64,000 nt of DNA, from assembly GCA_921293015.1 (NCBI GenBank), contig OV121097.1, positions 28,183,429 through 28,247,428 on the forward strand. Direction: 5' to 3'. Made by a program: the position numbers and the translations under genes. The notes below the pieces were generated by a model, which was not told the origin of the DNA, did not search any database, and was given only the letters and a program-made list of their open reading frames with translations. The DNA is from Phorcus lineatus. Lineage: Eukaryota > Mollusca > Gastropoda > Trochida > Trochidae. Each line of letters starts with the position of its first letter. Position 1 is the stretch's first letter. Below, piece after piece: positions 60,421 to 64,000 of this stretch.

Positions 60421-60924
60421 GGGAGAAAGCTGTAGTGGTGTAAAGAAGATAATGTTATTGGTTTGATGGGAAAGTAGAAAGGAAGCAACGAATGTAGATG
60501 AGATGAGTTTTCTTCTTCACAAAACGCTAAAACAGAACAATATCATTAAGTGATGGTTCTTGCGATTGTGTAAAATGTCATTGTCATTACTTTAACAATG
60601 AAAATAATAAAATGTGCAGTGATTACTGATAATTTGACTCGAAGGCAAGTGCTTGTTTCTGATAACTAGACAGCTGGCTGAACATAGAAACTACAATGTC
60701 ATTTTCATGTATATCTAACACACACGAAAAAACAGACACTATATGAAACATAAACAATATAAAGTATACAATATATAAAATTTTATTAATAAAAAATTAC
60801 TTAAATCTAAATATTGAATATAATGTTTCGCTTTGATCTAGTATAACTTAATTTGTTTGACAAATGAAGGTTCTAAAGCCTTAAAGCGTCACCACATGGC
60901 CACCTTGTATTAACAAATACGCAT
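60421..60924. other. Unannotated spacer between C and A
   Basis: AT-rich; nothing recognised. Confidence 0.4.
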
Positions 60925-61200
60925 TTATTTGGTTGGTTTGGATATGCCTTTCATGCCACACAAAACCATACGGTGCAGATTTGTGTCAAACCTGTCAATT
61001 TAGCTTTGAATGGTCAGTCTGGTCAAAGCAGCAACACCAAGTTGACAATATTTGACATGAAAGATTGATTATTGTCACCAAGCAACCCTGTGGCCATTGT
61101 GCAGAGATTATAAGCTAGTGCAGCCATAATGTACCAGCTGGACTGAATATTGTAATTCATAGTAGGGCACTATCTTGATATGTCCTTTCACTGTTTAATG
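60925..61200 (+). repeat. Block A, copy 6
   Basis: Close partner of 46,845-47,110 ('caaaaccatacggtgcagat', 'tgacaatatttgacatgaaa', 'aatgtaccagctggactgaa'). Confidence 0.85.
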
Positions 61201-61785
61201 TCATTTAAGAAAATTTGAAGTAGAATATTATTCAAATGAGGGAGATTTAAGACAGGTTAATTTATATACAACGCCTTTATTCTATAAGTGTGGTATCAAT
61301 ATATTGTAGACTGAAATTTAGTCTATGAAAAATTTTCATAATTTACCATAATATTTTTTCTTAGCCCTTCTAATTTCATATCTAGATTTGCTGACTGATA
61401 TGTGGACCTAGACTGTATTAAAGGCTCCTCTTTATACACAGTCGTGAAGCAGGACTAGATATATTGTTTAATAGCAGGTTAGAATTTTCTATCTATGACA
61501 ACGTTTCATTTTCCTTTATAAATTAATATTTGGTAACATGTATTTTCAAATTTCATTTCTTATCTGACTGTGCTGAAATTCCCTTTTATTTGATATGCAT
61601 CACCCTTACATATCGCAATAAATGAATGTTAAACAAAAGATCACTTCATAGGTATGCTTGCAAGTTTTCTTATATTTACCTGATAAAGATTGATATAATA
61701 TGAAAATATGTACATGGATTAGTCATCTTTACATGTATATGAACGAATATCTCATTGTGGTCCTATTAGGAACAAATCCATGCGC

Positions 61786-62075
61786 GTCGTTGACATTATC
61801 AGAGAATGTCTTTAAGCAAGAGAAAGTAATATAGAAATAGTCAATCATTGTGAGGGGGTCACTTTGCTTAGGTGTGCCTCCGTCCTCAGCTATTTCTCTG
61901 TCCATTGTGATCAAACCTTGTCTTGTTCCAATTAAATAGCTGAATTAATGTACAGGTCATGACACACGTACATACCCCCGGGCTGTTTACAAACGAATCA
62001 GTTGGGCCTTACGCCCCACTCTGATATAACTTGGACGTGTGCCCCTCACTTCAATGTTTTGTCAGGGTATTGAGT
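61786..62075 (+). repeat. Block D, copy 5, with a single minisatellite-like unit
   Basis: Starts with 'gttgacattatcagagaatg' plus 'tctttaagcaagag', the single-unit relative of the 48-kb monomer. Then come 'cctcagctatttctctgtcc', 'ttccaattaaatagctgaat', 'catgacacacgtacataccc' and 'gggctgtttacaaac'. Confidence 0.8.
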
Positions 62076-62251
62076 TCTCCAAATTGAAAGAAAAGAAAAT
62101 TTTCGTTTTTGAAACAGCATTATATATTGATGTATGAATAAAAGTCCTGTAAAAATATCAAGCTCTGTTTAACATGGTTCTGAAGTTCACATGAACTGAT
62201 TTCTACACGCCATCATTAGCATAGTCTAATGTTCTACGTGTTCTAACACAG

Positions 62252-62517
62252 AGGAAAGTCAAACTGATGATACTGAAGATGGGGACACAAATGATGAAGA
62301 CCCAACATTATCTGGAGAATCAGAAGTTACAGAAGTGTCTGCAGTTCAGGAATTGACCGACAATATATCCCAGAAGCGGAAGTTAGCAGCTGCCGCCCAG
62401 TTTCGACAAGCGGAAAGGATGGTCAAAAGAAGCAAAATTGTCATGGCTCCTGGTACTGAAGGTGACAACGCTGCCATACCAATTCCATCAGAAGACCGAG
62501 GCAGGGAAGATCTATGA
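62252..62517 (+). pseudogene. Truncated integrase-like (KRBA2-like transposon) C-terminal exon
   Basis: After the acceptor 'ttctaacacag' a 266-nt open frame runs to a TGA at 62,515-62,517. It begins with an acidic stretch (DDTEDGDTNDED), then a basic helix-like part (KRKLAAAAQFRQAERMVKRS) and GDNAAIPIPSEDRGR. From memory, invertebrate KRBA2-like, transposon-integrase-derived proteins carry a linker followed by a 'GD.V.IPIP..DRGRGDPRN' C-terminal domain. Here the frame stops right after DRGREDL, so the rest of that domain is missing. AATAAA overlaps the stop region. This is most likely a decayed or exonised transposon piece. The upstream integrase core is not in the window. Confidence 0.5.
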
Positions 62518-62542
62518 AATAAAACATCAATTCATCAATAAA
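62518..62542 (+). promoter_or_regulatory. Two AATAAA polyadenylation-type signals
   Basis: AATAAA at 62,518-62,523, immediately after the TGA of the integrase-like exon, and again at 62,537-62,542. The first is unusually close to a stop. Confidence 0.4.
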
Positions 62543-62594
62543 TCTCTTTCTCATATATAGGCAAAAATGCCTGTTACTAAAATGCCTGGTGGGG

Positions 62595-62628
62595 TTTTTT
62601 CAGTCATTTAGTTAAATGACTGAAAAAA
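62595..62628. repeat. 34-nt perfect palindrome
   Basis: TTTTTTCAGTCATTTA and TAAATGACTGAAAAAA flank a GT centre. It shares the GTCATTT/AAATGAC core with the palindrome at 62,659-62,680. Confidence 0.9.
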
Positions 62629-62658
62629 TTAGCTTTTTTGTAAAATTCCTGGTGGTCA

Positions 62659-62680
62659 TAGTCATTTGATCAAATGACTA
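62659..62680. repeat. 22-nt perfect palindrome
   Basis: TAGTCATTTGA followed by its exact reverse complement. The roughly 64-nt spacing and shared core with 62,595-62,628, plus repeated 'aaaatgcctg/aaaattcctg' words around them, suggest one structured element. Confidence 0.9.
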
Positions 62681-62699
62681 AATCGTTCAGGGATTTGGC

Positions 62700-64000
62700 A
62701 AAATGACTTATTTGACATATTGACTGTAACATATATATAATATTTGTGACTCATCTTCACCATACATTCTGTGTCTCCAATGTATTGTATTGTATCATTC
62801 ATTCTATATAAGCATTTGATATACAAGATTTTAATTGTCCTTGTTTATGCCGCGTGATATACGGAATGCGAAACATTACTTTTATAAATATAAAGTTGAG
62901 ATATGGTCAGGATGTATAAACTCGTTTACCAGGCAGGTATTAGTATCAAGAAAGCTTTTATAGAACAACGTTTCATTTGCGAAGGGTGAGATGAAATATA
63001 TCTGGTGAGATTTCAGGGAAAGTTAAAGCTGCCTGACCAAACTAATAATTAGTTCATTATCGACGACTGATACCTGCGGCGCCCCCTGTTGTGTAGAAAG
63101 CTGGTTATCACCCTTTGCTCTAGGTCATTGTGTGGTCAAATATTGGCTAAAACTTTGGTAAACAGATGGTATTTAGGTTAGTAAGCTAATTAGTTTTAGA
63201 AATTCTTTTGTTGTTCTTTACAATGCAAGGTAAATATCGTTGTATGCTTACTTAATTGATATCTTCGTATATTGGTTTAATGAAATATAAATATTATTGA
63301 TCTTATGATTTTGAAAAGTTAATTTTGACATGTACATGCACCTTGATATTTCACATATCGTTTAATAGTACGTTGATGTATATGAATATTTATAGGAAAT
63401 ATAATAGAAATATTTTTCAAACATTACACCTTTAACTATTGTTGTTTTATATGCTATTATAAGTTGTTATTTATTTATTCAAAGAAAAAGGATACGTCAT
63501 AGGTAAAGGATATATGTGTTATTTTATTTAACCCCGAAGAACTTGTTTAATTGGAGACATCAATTATTGATGCCTTCCTCGGAGAAAAGGTAACTGATCA
63601 AGTCTGTGTCAGAGTAACCTCGCCGTCTTCTGATGTGCTTGAGAGATTACTGATAGTTTTGACTTCTTTATCTTGGTAACCTAATCTACGACTATGTTGG
63701 CGGTCTGGTGATATTTGGGGTTCGTGAGGAATCTTGATTATCTCCCTTTAGTGAACTTTTCCGATAATGGGTATATACATGGAGATACCCCCTGTTTTTA
63801 TTACCTTACACGTCGGATGTTTCGTCTTCTATTTCTCACAGGAGATGATATATGGATTAAAGAGTAAAATCTATAACCTTCCAGAGAATTGAGACTTCAT
63901 TTAAGAAGTTTGCATGGAGTGATGAATATGCTATTTTGATCAGGTAAACATGGGGTGTCAGGGTCAAGTTGCCATTGATTCACTTGACGAATGCAAAAGG
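62700..64000. other. Unannotated right end
   Basis: AT-rich, with a few richer stretches (for example 'gcggcgccccctgttgtgta' near 63,076 and a 'gattatctccctttagtg' motif at 63,735). No open frame or element can be supported. Confidence 0.4.

Noticed and set aside
1-64000. CRISPR array, operons, bacterial promoters or phage genes
   Set aside because: The repeat array lacks unique spacers, and all other features (SINEs, splice signals, microsatellites, sparse coding) are eukaryotic.

Overview
The window is eukaryotic, AT-rich, non-coding-looking DNA, most likely from a marine mollusc, probably a gastropod. This rests on the repeat content: a SINE ending in an ATT-rich tail after a 'ttaggcaagagattttat...' body, a second tRNA-derived SINE family with a TCACC-rich 3' end, and Penelope-type 3' ends. 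That is recognition from memory, not a search. No complete gene can be read. No reading frame exceeds about 130 codons, and most open frames are chance frames or lie inside repeats.

The main organisation is a set of diverged blocks that recur in the same orientation and in much the same order. I call them B (with an upstream part E), F, H, C, A and D. C is followed by A after 0.75-1.1 kb at four places (32-33, 40.5-41.5, 46-47 and 60-61 kb). A is followed by D at the same four places, and B lies between one D and the next C. The right-hand half therefore looks like an old tandem array of segmental duplications. The left half has the same B, D and A blocks in a less complete order, plus a separate 2-2.6 kb duplication (15.6-18.15 and 20.7-22.75 kb).

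The most striking object is a 3.5-kb minisatellite (48,012-51,537) of 45/46-bp monomers, arranged in a 173-bp higher-order unit and a roughly 1.18-kb super-unit. It sits where other module copies (34.04, 42.69, 61.79 kb) carry a single related unit just before block D, so it appears to have grown in place.

Possible coding remnants are short. On the minus strand, the 15.6-18.15/20.7-22.75 kb duplication holds paired exon-like pieces: a hydrophobic signal-peptide-like first exon with a GTAAGT donor, a middle piece and a 54-nt exon. Both copies carry lesions. On the plus strand there are isolated exon-like pieces at 6.8, 23.8, 28.6 and 58.7 kb, and a truncated C-terminal piece of a transposon-integrase-like (KRBA2-like) protein at 62.25 kb. 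None can be joined into a gene from this window alone.

Other repeats are five copies of one tRNA-derived SINE, one copy of another SINE, a MITE-like element with a cluster of TGACGTCA-like sites, a Penelope-like fold-back with a hammerhead-like core, a (CA)n/(CATA)n microsatellite, and several perfect palindromes. The stretches between the listed features show nothing I can support.
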